Assembly: GCF_014203705.1 (NCBI RefSeq)
Contig: NZ_JACHJR010000001.1
Location: forward strand, 558,001 to 622,000
From: Kitasatospora gansuensis
Lineage (GTDB): Bacteria; Actinomycetota; Actinomycetes; Streptomycetales; Streptomycetaceae
Direction: 5' to 3'
DNA length: 64,000 bases
The position numbers were made by a program, and so were the translations under genes. The notes beneath the pieces were generated by a model. That model saw nothing but the letters and a program-made list of their open reading frames with translations. It was not told the DNA's origin and made no database searches. This document shows positions 52,083 through 60,224 of this stretch, in pieces; positions within the stretch are counted from its first letter, which is position 1; every line of letters begins with the position of its first letter.

Positions 52083-53579
52083 ATGACCGCGTTCGTGCTG
52101 GTGTCGGAGAGCTTCACCGGGGGCTGGGTGTGGCAGGACGTGACCGAACGGCTGCTGGCCGCGGGTGCCGAGGTGTACCCGGTGACCCTCACCGGCCTGG
52201 GTGGCCAGGACCAGGCCGGGCCCGGCACCGACCTGGAGACGCACGTCGCGGACCTGGTCCGGCTGATCGACGGGGTGGCCGCGCCCGAGCTGGTGCTGGT
52301 CGGCCACGGCTACGGCATCCACCCGGTGCTGGGCGCCGCCGACCGCCGGGCGGAGCGGATCACCCGGATCGTCTACCTGGACGCGGGCCTGCCGCAGGAC
52401 GGCGACGCGGCCCTCGCCCTGATCGCGGACCCGGCGGTCCGGGAGGAGTTGCTGCACCCGACCGACAGCGGCTGGGCGATCGCCCCGCCGGCCGCCGACG
52501 GGTGGCAGCACTGGGGCAGCGTCGAGGGCCTCTCCCCGGAGGCGCTGGCCCGGCTGACCAAGCTGGCCGCGCCGCAGCCCCGGGGCACCCTGACCCGGCC
52601 GCTCGAACTGACCGGCGCGGTCGCCGCCGTGCCGACCACCGGGATCATCTGCACCGCGAGCGGGCTGAGCATCGCGGTGATCGAGCAGCTGGTGGCCGCC
52701 GGGCCGCCGCAGTTCCGGGTGCTGGCCGATCCCGAGGTGGGCTTCTTCGAACTGGCCACCGGGCACTGGCCGATGCTCTCCGTCCCGGCCGAGCTGGCCG
52801 AGACCCTGCTCAAGGCCGCCGCCGGTGAGGGGCACCGGATCGCCCCGCCGACCGATGAACTGCCGGTGTTCCTGCGCCCGTTCCTGCTGGACCTGCCCGA
52901 GCGGCCGCGCGAGCGGCTGGACCGGGTGGACCTCTACCTGCCCGAGGGCGAGGGACCCCACCCGGCGATCGTCTTCGTGCACGGCGGCCCGATCACGGCC
53001 GACCTGCGGCCCACCCCGCGCGACTGGCCGGCGTTCGTCGGCTACGGCCGGTACGCCGCGAGCCAGGGCGTGGTCGGGGTGACGGTGGATCACCGCCTGT
53101 ACGGGCTGGCCGACTACCACCGGGCCGCCGAGGACGTCGCGGCCGCGGTCGAGCTGGTCCGGGCCGACCCCCGGGTGGACGCCGACCGGGTCGCGGTGTG
53201 GTTCTTCTCCGGCGGCAGCCTGCTCAGCACCGACTGGCTGGCCGCGCCGCCGTCCTGGCTGCGCTGCCTGGCCGCCAGCTACCCGGTGCTCGCACCGCTG
53301 CCGAGCTGGGGCATCGTGGACCCGCACTTCACCCCGACGGCCGCCGTCGGCGGCGCGGAGCGACTGCCGGTCGTGCTGACCCGGGCGGGCCTGGAGTCGC
53401 CCGAGATCGCGGCCACCGTCAAGGAGTTCCTGATCACCGCCGAGGACGCCGGAGTCGAGGTCGAGGTGGTCGACGTGCCGAACGGCCACCACGGCTTCGA
53501 CGTGCTCGACCACACCCCCGAGTCGGTGCAGGCGCTGGAGCTGGCGATGAACGCCGTACTGACGCACCTGCGGCGCTAG
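52083..53579 (+). CDS. Tandem alpha/beta hydrolase fusion, first domain lacking the nucleophile Ser
   Basis: 498 residues from ATG 52083 behind GGAGGAGAG. First domain (about 1-240) resembles methylesterase/hydroxynitrile-lyase-like hydrolases: FVLVSESFTGGWVWQDVTE, then VLVGHGYGIHPVLGAAD, where the expected nucleophile Ser of G-H-S-x-G is Gly. Second domain (about 265-498): IVFVHGGPITAD (oxyanion HGG), VWFFSGGSLLSTDWL with Ser in an F-F-S-G-G elbow, and catalytic-type His in NGHHGFDVLDH. So one dead-looking and one probably active hydrolase domain are joined. Activated in all likelihood by the divergent MerR regulator. Substrate unknown; perhaps degradation of a xenobiotic ester sensed by MerR. 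Confidence 0.85.
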   Translation: MTAFVLVSESFTGGWVWQDVTERLLAAGAEVYPVTLTGLGGQDQAGPGTDLETHVADLVRLIDGVAAPELVLVGHGYGIHPVLGAADRRAERITRIVYLDAGLPQDGDAALALIADPAVREELLHPTDSGWAIAPPAADGWQHWGSVEGLSPEALARLTKLAAPQPRGTLTRPLELTGAVAAVPTTGIICTASGLSIAVIEQLVAAGPPQFRVLADPEVGFFELATGHWPMLSVPAELAETLLKAAAGEGHRIAPPTDELPVFLRPFLLDLPERPRERLDRVDLYLPEGEGPHPAIVFVHGGPITADLRPTPRDWPAFVGYGRYAASQGVVGVTVDHRLYGLADYHRAAEDVAAAVELVRADPRVDADRVAVWFFSGGSLLSTDWLAAPPSWLRCLAASYPVLAPLPSWGIVDPHFTPTAAVGGAERLPVVLTRAGLESPEIAATVKEFLITAEDAGVEVEVVDVPNGHHGFDVLDHTPESVQALELAMNAVLTHLRR

Positions 53580-53639
53580 GGCTTCTCCTTCGGGTATAGC
53601 TGGACACCGTCCGTCGGAGTCGAGGAGAGGTTGCCGCCC

Positions 53640-56555
53640 ATGCCGCTGCTGGAGCCGGACCCGGAGGCCCTGCGGCCGACCACCCTCGCGCCGCCCGCCC
53701 ACGACCGGGTGGACGCGGGCCGGGCGGGCGGCACCCCGGCGGGGCTGCGGGACGGTCTGACGGCCCTGCTCGGCCCGGGCAAGGTGCTGAGCAAGGTCTC
53801 CGACCTGGTGAAGTACGCCTCGGACGCCAGCCCGTACCGGTTCGTGCCGCAGGTGGTGGTCGTCGCCGAGTCGGTGGCGGACGTGTCGGCGGTGTTCGGG
53901 TACGCGCACCGGCACGGGCGGCACGTGGTGCTCCGGGCGGCGGGTACCAGCCTCAACGGGCAGGCGCAGGGCGAGGACATCCTGGTGGACGTCCGGCGGC
54001 ACTGGGCGGGCATCGAGGTCGAGGGCGACCGGGCCAGGATCAGGCCGGGCACCACGGTGGCCCGGGCGAACGCCACGCTGGCCCGGCACGGGCGGGTGCT
54101 CGGCCCCGACCCGGCCAGCGCGATCGCCTGCACGCTGGGCGGGGTGGTGGCGAACAACTCCTCCGGGATGACCGCCGGGACCACCCGGAACTCCTACCGC
54201 ACGCTCGCCTCGCTCACCGTCGTGCTGCCCTCCGGCACCGTCGTGGACACCGCCGCCCCGGACGCCGACCGGCTGCTGGCCGAACGTGAACCCGCGCTCT
54301 GCGCCGGGCTGTTGGCGCTGAAGGCGGAGATCGAGGCGGACCCCGCGCTGGTGCGGCGGATCCGGGCCAAGTACGAGATCAAGAACACCAACGGCTACCG
54401 GCTGGACGCTTTTCTGGACGCCTCGACCCCGGCCGCGATCCTGCGCGGGCTGATGGTGGGTTCGGAGGGGACCTTCGGCTTCATCGCCGAGACGGTCTTC
54501 GACACCCTCCCGCTGCACCGGCTGGTCTCGGCCGCGCTGCTGTTCTTCCCCTCGCTCCGCGCGGCGGCCGCCGCCGTCCCGCGGTTCAACGAAGCGGGCG
54601 CGCCGGCCGTGGAGTTGATGGACGGCAACACCCTGCGGGCCTCGGCCGCCGTGCCGGGCGTACCGGACGACTGGGCCGGACTGCCGAAGGAGACCGCCGC
54701 GCTGCTGGTGGAGTTCCGGGCCCCGGACGAGGGGGCGTTGGCGGCGGCTGAGCAGGTGGCCGCCGGGCTGGTCGAGGGGCTGCCGCTGATCGCGCCGGTC
54801 GCCTCGGCGACCAACGCCTTCACCCGCGACCCGGCCACCGTCGGCGGGTACTGGAAGGCCCGGAAGGCTTTCGTCACCGCGATCGGCTCGGCCCGCCCGC
54901 CGGGCACCACCCTGATCACCGAGGACTTCGCCGTCCCGCCGTCCCAACTCGCCGACGCCTGCGAGGCCTTGCTCGCGCTCCAGGCCGAGCACGGCTTCGA
55001 CGCCGCCGTGGCCGGGCACGCCGCGCACGGCAACCTGCACTTCCTGCTCGCCTTCGACCCGGCCGACCCGAGCGACCTGGACCGGTACGCCGCCTTCATG
55101 GCCGCGTTCTGCGAGCTGACGGTGCGCCGGTTCGACGGCTCGCTCAAGGCCGAACACGCCACCGGCCGCAACGTCGCGCCGTTCCTGGAGCTCGAATGGG
55201 GACCGCAGGCCACCGAGTTGATGTGGCGGACCAAGCAACTGATCGACCCTCAGGGCATCCTGGCGCCGCAGGTGGTGCTGGACCGCGACCCGGGAGCCCA
55301 TCTGCGCGGACTGAAGACCATCCCCCGGGTGGAGCCGATCGCCGACCCGTGCATCGAGTGCGGCTTCTGCGAACCGACCTGCCCGAGCGGTGACCTGACC
55401 ACCACCCCGCGCCAACGGATCGTGCTGCGCCGCGAGTTGATGCGCCAGCCGGCCGACTCCCCGGTCGGCGCCGAGCTGCTGGCCGCGTACGGCTACGACG
55501 CCGTGGACACCTGCGCGGGCGACTCCACCTGCCGGCTGGCCTGTCCGGTGGGCATCGACACCGGCGCGCTGATGCGGGAGTTCCGGCACCGACGGCACTC
55601 GCCGCGCGAGGAGCGCGCCGCCGCGCTGGCCGCCGAGCACTTCGCCGCGGTGGAGCGCTCCGCCCGGCTCGCCGTCGGCGCGGCCGGGCGGATCGGCGAC
55701 CGGCTGCTGGAGACGGTGACCGGCGCCGCCCGACGGGCCGTCCGGCCCGATCTGGTACCGGCCTGGCTGCCCGGGCTCCCGGGCGCGGCCGAGCGCGCCA
55801 TGCCGCCGACCACCCGTCAGGGCGCCGCCGCCGTCTACTTCCCCGCCTGCGTGAACCGGATCTTCGGCGAGCCGACGGGCCATCAGGGCCCGACCCTGCC
55901 CGAGGCGCTGGTCGCGGTCTCGGCCCGGGCCGGAAAGCCGGTCTGGATCCCGTCCGACCTGGCCGGCAGGTGCTGCGCCACCATCTGGCACTCCAAGGGC
56001 TACGACCGGGGCAACGCCGTGATGGCCGAGCGGATCGTCGAGGCGGCCTGGGGCTGGACCGGCGGCGGCCGATTGCCGCTGGTGGTGGACGCCTCCTCCT
56101 GCACGCTCGGCATCGCGCACGAGGTGGTCCCGTACCTGACCCCGCACAACCGCGAACTGCACGCCGCGCTCACGGTGCTGGACTCGGTCGTCTGGGCAGC
56201 GGGCCTGCTGCCCGACCTGACGGTGCTGCGCACGGTCGAGTCGGCCGTACTGCACCCGACCTGCTCGATGCGGCACCTCGGTGACGAGGAGCAGCTGCGC
56301 GCGGTCGCGGCGGCCTGCGCGGACGAGGTGGTCACCCCGGACGACGCGGGCTGCTGCGCGTTCGCGGGCGACCGGGGTCTGCTGCACCGGGAGCTGACCG
56401 AGTCGGCCACCGCGCGCGAGGCCGCCGAGGTGACGGGCCGTGAGTTCACGGCCCATCTCTCGGCGAACCGGATGTGCGAGGTCGGCATGGAGCACGCCAC
56501 CGGCCGCCCGTACCACTCCGTGCTGCTGGAACTGGAGCGGGCCACCCGGCCGTAG
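53640..56555 (+). CDS. FAD-linked oxidase / Fe-S / CCG fusion (D-lactate dehydrogenase type), second copy
   Basis: 971 residues from ATG 53640 (GAGGAGAGG 9 bases upstream; TTG 53631 is also in frame). Same layout as the 14684 gene: PCMH FAD domain (LRAAGTSLNGQAQGEDILVD, ANNSSGMTAG), FAD-oxidase C-domain (AGHAAHGNLHFLLAFDP, KAEHATGRNVAPFLELEWG), two 4Fe-4S sites (PCIECGFCEPTCPSGDL, CAGDSTCRLACPVGIDTG) and two CCG-like motifs (RCCATIWHSKGYD, GCCAFAGDRG). The FAD C-domain keeps the GHAAHGN His. The two copies are clearly diverged paralogues. D-lactate or glycolate oxidation with electron transfer to quinone is the family function. Confidence 0.92.
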   Translation: MPLLEPDPEALRPTTLAPPAHDRVDAGRAGGTPAGLRDGLTALLGPGKVLSKVSDLVKYASDASPYRFVPQVVVVAESVADVSAVFGYAHRHGRHVVLRAAGTSLNGQAQGEDILVDVRRHWAGIEVEGDRARIRPGTTVARANATLARHGRVLGPDPASAIACTLGGVVANNSSGMTAGTTRNSYRTLASLTVVLPSGTVVDTAAPDADRLLAEREPALCAGLLALKAEIEADPALVRRIRAKYEIKNTNGYRLDAFLDASTPAAILRGLMVGSEGTFGFIAETVFDTLPLHRLVSAALLFFPSLRAAAAAVPRFNEAGAPAVELMDGNTLRASAAVPGVPDDWAGLPKETAALLVEFRAPDEGALAAAEQVAAGLVEGLPLIAPVASATNAFTRDPATVGGYWKARKAFVTAIGSARPPGTTLITEDFAVPPSQLADACEALLALQAEHGFDAAVAGHAAHGNLHFLLAFDPADPSDLDRYAAFMAAFCELTVRRFDGSLKAEHATGRNVAPFLELEWGPQATELMWRTKQLIDPQGILAPQVVLDRDPGAHLRGLKTIPRVEPIADPCIECGFCEPTCPSGDLTTTPRQRIVLRRELMRQPADSPVGAELLAAYGYDAVDTCAGDSTCRLACPVGIDTGALMREFRHRRHSPREERAAALAAEHFAAVERSARLAVGAAGRIGDRLLETVTGAARRAVRPDLVPAWLPGLPGAAERAMPPTTRQGAAAVYFPACVNRIFGEPTGHQGPTLPEALVAVSARAGKPVWIPSDLAGRCCATIWHSKGYDRGNAVMAERIVEAAWGWTGGGRLPLVVDASSCTLGIAHEVVPYLTPHNRELHAALTVLDSVVWAAGLLPDLTVLRTVESAVLHPTCSMRHLGDEEQLRAVAAACADEVVTPDDAGCCAFAGDRGLLHRELTESATAREAAEVTGREFTAHLSANRMCEVGMEHATGRPYHSVLLELERATRP

Positions 56556-56577
56556 CACGTTCGTGGATATGGCCTGT

Positions 56578-57870
56578 CTACCTGCGGGCCTGACCGGGCG
56601 TCTGAGGACGGATCACCCCGAGGAACTCGGCCTGCTCGGTGATCCGCGCCGCCACCGCCGCCCCGAGCCCCGCCACCAGCAGCAGGCCGATGCCGTTGAA
56701 GGGGTGGCGGTCCGCCGTCCCCAGCACCGCCGGGAGCGCCAGCGGCAGCAGCGCGACCGCCCCCGCGAGGACCGCGCCGGACAGCGCGATCCGTAGCTGC
56801 AGGTAGGCGAGGTAGTCCGCCGTGTTCGGGCCCGGCCTGATGCCCGGGACGAACTGTCCCTGCCGCGTCAGGCGGTCGGCCGCCGCCACCACGTCGAGCC
56901 CGGCGATCGACGCGGCGAAGGTGAAGCAGGTCACCAGGACCAGACACCCTGTCAGATACCAGGGGCTGCCGGGCCGCAGCGCGGCGGCCAGCGCCTGCAG
57001 CCACCCCGCACCCGGCCAGCTCCTGGCCGCCAGTGCGGGCAGCACGAACAGCGCCGGCGCGAGCCAGACCGCCGGGCCGAGCCCGATCCGGTCGAAGGCG
57101 ATCGGCAGGTACGTGGACGCGGCACCGCCCGGACTGCGGCCGACCATCCGCTTGGCCCGCTGCACCGGGACCCGGCGCTCGGCCCTGCGGGTCAGCACCG
57201 TCGCCGCCGCCACGATCGCCCCGACCGCCAGCACCAGGGCGAGCACCCCGGCGAAGGCCGGCCCGCCGAAGGACGCCCGGAGGCTCCCGAGCTGACCGGG
57301 GAGGACCGCGAAGGCCTGGGTGAGGAACAGCACCGACGGCCCGCTGCCGACTCCGTGAGTGGTGATCAGCTCGCCCAGCCTCATCACCAGCACGGTGCCG
57401 CCGGTCAGGCAGACCGTCAGGGCGAGCAGCGTGAGCCCGCTCCGGTCGCGCAGCACTCCCGCGCCCGGGCCGACGTGCCCGCCCGCCGCCGCCAGCACCA
57501 GCAGCGCGCCCAGCAGGCCGCCCACCCCGGCGGTCAGCACCCGGGTGAGCCGCTCGAGCCGGACGGCCCCGGCCCGCCCCTCCCCGCCGAGCGCCGCCAG
57601 CCGCGGGCCGGCCCAGACGAGCAGCAGCAGGACCACCTCGGCGAGCTGCCCCGGCACCACGCCGAGCGCGAGGACCGACATCCGCTCCAGCCCACCGCCG
57701 GTGAACAGCGCGGCCAGGCCGTGCAGTTGGTCACTCCGCCCGGCCTCGGCCGCGGCGAGCGCGGCCACGTCCACCCCGGGCAGCGGCAGGCTCTGCCCGA
57801 ACCGGAACACCAGCACCGCGCCGAGCGTGACCAGCAACCGCCGCCCGAGCACCCGGGCCGGGGCGCTCAC
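56578..57870 (-). CDS. Accessory preprotein translocase subunit SecY (second SecY-like)
   Basis: 430 residues, GTG 57870 overlapping the stop of the DUF4188 gene by GTGA. SecY-family landmarks: RRLLVTLGAVLVFRFGQSLPLPGVD, LGVVPGQLAEVV, MRLGELITTHGVGSGPSVLF, RRVPVQRAKRMVGRSPGGAASTYLP, and IRPGPNTADYLAYLQLRIAL. So it is a SecY, yet much more diverged than the conserved housekeeping SecY, which in Streptomyces lies in the ribosomal protein operon. No secA2, accessory Sec protein or glycoprotein substrate is nearby. Accessory SecY2 systems export dedicated proteins; whether this one works alone or replaces SecY is unknown. Confidence 0.88.
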   Translation of the reverse strand: MSAPARVLGRRLLVTLGAVLVFRFGQSLPLPGVDVAALAAAEAGRSDQLHGLAALFTGGGLERMSVLALGVVPGQLAEVVLLLLVWAGPRLAALGGEGRAGAVRLERLTRVLTAGVGGLLGALLVLAAAGGHVGPGAGVLRDRSGLTLLALTVCLTGGTVLVMRLGELITTHGVGSGPSVLFLTQAFAVLPGQLGSLRASFGGPAFAGVLALVLAVGAIVAAATVLTRRAERRVPVQRAKRMVGRSPGGAASTYLPIAFDRIGLGPAVWLAPALFVLPALAARSWPGAGWLQALAAALRPGSPWYLTGCLVLVTCFTFAASIAGLDVVAAADRLTRQGQFVPGIRPGPNTADYLAYLQLRIALSGAVLAGAVALLPLALPAVLGTADRHPFNGIGLLLVAGLGAAVAARITEQAEFLGVIRPQTPGQARR

Positions 57871-58370
57871 TTCTCGCGCTCCCGTCCCGCCCGCTCCAGC
57901 CGCTCGCGGGCGGTGGCGCCGCGCCGTTCGATCGGCAGCACGCCGGTGGCGGCGGCCAGCCCGTACGGCGGCATGTCCCCGTAGATCGTCTCGTAGGAGC
58001 CGGGCGGCACGATGTAGGTCTCGTGCCAGATCCCCACGTGCTGACCGGACTTCTGCTCGACGCGGTTGATCATCGCCCAGGCCCTGCGGTGCCGCCGGTC
58101 GGGCGCGGCGGCGTACGCCAGCAGCTTCTCCTTGGACTCCCAGTACTGGACCAGGTAGTAGGTCCGCGGTGAACCGCTGAGCATCTGACAGCCCAACAGG
58201 CCGCTCTCCTTGTCCCGAGAGAGCTCGCGCAGCATCCCGGGCATCGAGACGGCGACGGGCAGCCAGCGGTGCACCGCCCAGAAGTGGTTGATCCGCATAC
58301 CGAGCAGGAAGAGGACGACATCTCCCTCGGCTGCGGCGGTGGTACGACCGGGATTCGGCTTGGCGAACAC
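57867..58370 (-). CDS. DUF4188 protein, coupled to the accessory SecY
   Basis: 167 residues, ATG 58370. Soluble alpha-beta sequence with LFLLGMRINHFWAVHRWLPV, MPGMLRELSRDKESGLLGCQ, TYYLVQYWESKEKLLAYAAAP and VGIWHETYIVPPGSYETIYG, the order typical of DUF4188, a ferredoxin-like dimeric alpha-beta-barrel group of monooxygenase-like proteins, some related to haem-dependent phenylacetaldoxime dehydratase-type proteins. No cofactor motif is certain. Its stop codon overlaps the secY2 start, so the two are translated together, a combination I cannot explain. Two palindromic sites upstream (58421-58458) probably control it. Confidence 0.85.
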   Translation of the reverse strand: MFAKPNPGRTTAAAEGDVVLFLLGMRINHFWAVHRWLPVAVSMPGMLRELSRDKESGLLGCQMLSGSPRTYYLVQYWESKEKLLAYAAAPDRRHRRAWAMINRVEQKSGQHVGIWHETYIVPPGSYETIYGDMPPYGLAAATGVLPIERRGATARERLERAGREREK

Positions 58371-58420
58371 GGCACCCCCCTGGTGACCGGGGCGGCACTG
58401 TCGCGGCCACCCATGGTTGG

Positions 58421-58458
58421 ATAGTCTGACTATTCAACAGACGGGATAGTGACACTAT
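58421..58458. promoter_or_regulatory. Paired ATAGT-N3-ACTAT operators
   Basis: ATAGT-ctg-ACTAT (58421-58433) and ATAGT-gac-ACTAT (58446-58458) are two identical 13-bp dyads, centres 25 bp apart, both followed by TCAA. They lie between the divergent DUF4188-secY2 unit and the MerR-like regulator gene, whose start at 58479 follows by 20 bases. They are the likely binding sites of that regulator, controlling both directions. Confidence 0.75.
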
Positions 58459-58478
58459 TCAATGAAGGGCACAAGAGG

Positions 58479-59120
58479 ATGCGGCTTGCCGATCTGAGCG
58501 AGCAGAGCCAGGTCTCGATCGCCACGATCAAGTACTACCTGCGCGAGGGCCTGCTGACGCCGGGTCACCTGGTGCACACCACCCAGGCCGAGTACGACGA
58601 GTCGCACCTGCGCCGACTGCGGCTGGTCCGCGCGATGATCCAGGTCGGACGGATCCCGGTGGCCACCGTCCGCGAGGTGCTGGCCCAGGTCGACGACGAC
58701 TCGCTGAGCCGCACCATCCGCCTCGGCGCCGCCCTCTGGGCCCTCCCCCGGGCCGCCGAACCGGAGCCGGACGACCCGGCGGTGATCGCCGCCACCCGGG
58801 AGGTCAACCGGATGCTCACCCGGCTCGGCTGGACCGACGCGGCCGAGCTCGGCCAGCTCTCACCCGTCTACCGCGAGCTGATCACCTCGGTGGCCTCGCT
58901 CAACCGGCTCGGCTACCCGCTGGACGCGGACGACCTGGCCCCGTACGCCGAGCAGATGGAGCGGACCGCCGTCCACGACCTCGACCGGATGGAGCGGCAC
59001 GACACCCCGGTCGAGCAGGTCGAGTCCGCCGTCGTCTCGGCGGTCCTGTTCGAACCGGTCCTGCTCAGCCTGCGCCGCCTGGCCCAGGAGCAGGAGGCCA
59101 CCCGCCGCTTCGGCCTCTGA
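58479..59120 (+). CDS. MerR-like winged-helix regulator
   Basis: 213 residues from ATG 58479; a GTG at 58449 would place the start inside the palindromic operator and is less likely. The N-terminus is MerR-type: MRLADLSEQSQVSIATIKYYLREGLL, then HTTQAEYDESHLRRLRLVRA and a VATVREVLAQ helix; the rest is an all-helical effector region resembling TetR C-domains in style. Divergent from the DUF4188-secY2 operon with two operator-like dyads between, so it probably represses that operon and itself. Inducer unknown. Confidence 0.9.
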   Translation: MRLADLSEQSQVSIATIKYYLREGLLTPGHLVHTTQAEYDESHLRRLRLVRAMIQVGRIPVATVREVLAQVDDDSLSRTIRLGAALWALPRAAEPEPDDPAVIAATREVNRMLTRLGWTDAAELGQLSPVYRELITSVASLNRLGYPLDADDLAPYAEQMERTAVHDLDRMERHDTPVEQVESAVVSAVLFEPVLLSLRRLAQEQEATRRFGL

Positions 59121-59240
59121 CACCAGCCCTGAGACTCGGCAAAAAAAGATCGGCCGCCGATGTCGAGAACCCGCGATCGCCTCCGACGTAGGGGTGACGG
59201 CGCGCCGACGGGGTGCGCGGGCAGAGAACGGGACACCACC

Positions 59241-59804
59241 ATGGGCAAGCTGATCCACTTCGTGCACCAGTCGCTGGACGGCTTCATCGAGGGGCCGCAG
59301 GGCGAGTTCGACTGGCCGCTGATGGGCCCGGAGCTCTCCGCCTACTCGCACGAGCTGACCGGTGGCGACAAGGTGTTCCTGTACGGGCGGGTGGTCTGGG
59401 ACATGATGGCGGGCTTCTGGCCGGAGGCCGAGAAGTACTCGACCCACGAGCACGACCTCGCCTTCGCCCCGATCTGGCGGGCGGCGCCCAAGGTGGTGGT
59501 CTCCCGCACCCTGGAGAAGGCGGACTGGAACACCCGGGTGATCGGCGAGAACGTGGTCGAGGAGCTGACCGCGCTCAAGGAGTCCGGCGTCACGCTGCTG
59601 CTGTTCGGCGGCTCGAACCTCGCCGCCCACCTCACCGAGCACGGGGTGATCGACGAGTACCGGGTCTTCGTCCACCCGGTACTGCTCGGCGGCGGCAAGC
59701 CGGTCTTCCAGCCGCAGCAGCAGCGGATCGGCCTGGAACTGGTCGAGTCGCGCGTCCTCGACGAGCAGGTGGTCATGCTCCGGCACCGGCGCACCGCCGG
59801 CTGA
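59241..59804 (+). CDS. DHFR / RibD C-terminal-fold oxidoreductase-like protein
   Basis: 187 residues from ATG 59241. The sequence follows the RibD C-domain/dihydrofolate-reductase-like pattern: KLIHFVHQSLDGFIEGPQGE (first strand and flexible loop), VFLYGRVVWDMMAGFWPE, KVVVSRTLEKADWNTRVI, LLLFGGSNLAAHLTEHGVID (nucleotide-binding Gly-Gly), YRVFVHPVLLGGGKPVF. The family reduces small heterocycles with NADPH; in stand-alone members the substrate is unknown. The N-terminal 27 in-frame codons upstream look non-coding. There is an A7 tract in the gap behind the preceding regulator gene. Confidence 0.88.
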   Translation: MGKLIHFVHQSLDGFIEGPQGEFDWPLMGPELSAYSHELTGGDKVFLYGRVVWDMMAGFWPEAEKYSTHEHDLAFAPIWRAAPKVVVSRTLEKADWNTRVIGENVVEELTALKESGVTLLLFGGSNLAAHLTEHGVIDEYRVFVHPVLLGGGKPVFQPQQQRIGLELVESRVLDEQVVMLRHRRTAG

Positions 59805-59841
59805 CGGTCCGTCGACATCCCGCGGGGTCGGTGCGAGGCTG

Positions 59842-60186
59842 GTGGACGTGTTCCGTCACTCCGAGCGTCTCCGGCGGCTGGCCGACCGGGACGGCGTCAC
59901 CGTCCACACCGCCGACCGCACCGGCCCGCCGGATGAGTGGACGGTGCGGCTGACGGCGCCGACCGGCCGGACCACCGCTGCCTGGGCCTTCCGGGCGCCC
60001 GGCGACGAACCGCCCCGGGTCGGCGACGTCCTGGAACAGTGGCTGAGCATCGCGACCCGGCACCACCCGATGCTTGCGGTACCCGAACCCGTCCGGTCCG
60101 CGCTCGCGGCCGACCTGGGGGCACTGCTCGGCGACCGCCTCCCGGAGTACCTGGCCGGCCTCGGCCGAGCCGAAAGATCAAGCTAG
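59842..60186 (+). CDS. Small hypothetical protein
   Basis: 114 residues from GTG 59842; GTG 59848 has better spacing to GAGG. The sequence is soluble with a beta-hairpin-like WTVRLTAPTGRTTAAWAF and helical ends (VGDVLEQWLSIATRHHP, VRSALAADLGALLGDRLPEYL). No family recognised. It precedes the beta-lactamase-fold gene by 38 bases on the same strand, so perhaps they are co-transcribed. Confidence 0.6.
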   Translation: MDVFRHSERLRRLADRDGVTVHTADRTGPPDEWTVRLTAPTGRTTAAWAFRAPGDEPPRVGDVLEQWLSIATRHHPMLAVPEPVRSALAADLGALLGDRLPEYLAGLGRAERSS

Positions 60187-60224
60187 GTTGGGCCCTGACG
60201 GTGTATCCGAAAGGGAGGGTGACC

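Noticed and set aside
52029..56558. 1509-aa minus-strand reading frame
   Set aside because: Antisense shadow of the double hydrolase and the FAD/Fe-S fusion; Gly/Arg/Gln-rich without motifs.
59141..59165. A7 tract with short gatcggc/gccgat repeat after the MerR-like gene
   Set aside because: The stem would have only a one-base loop, so it is not a convincing terminator in either direction.
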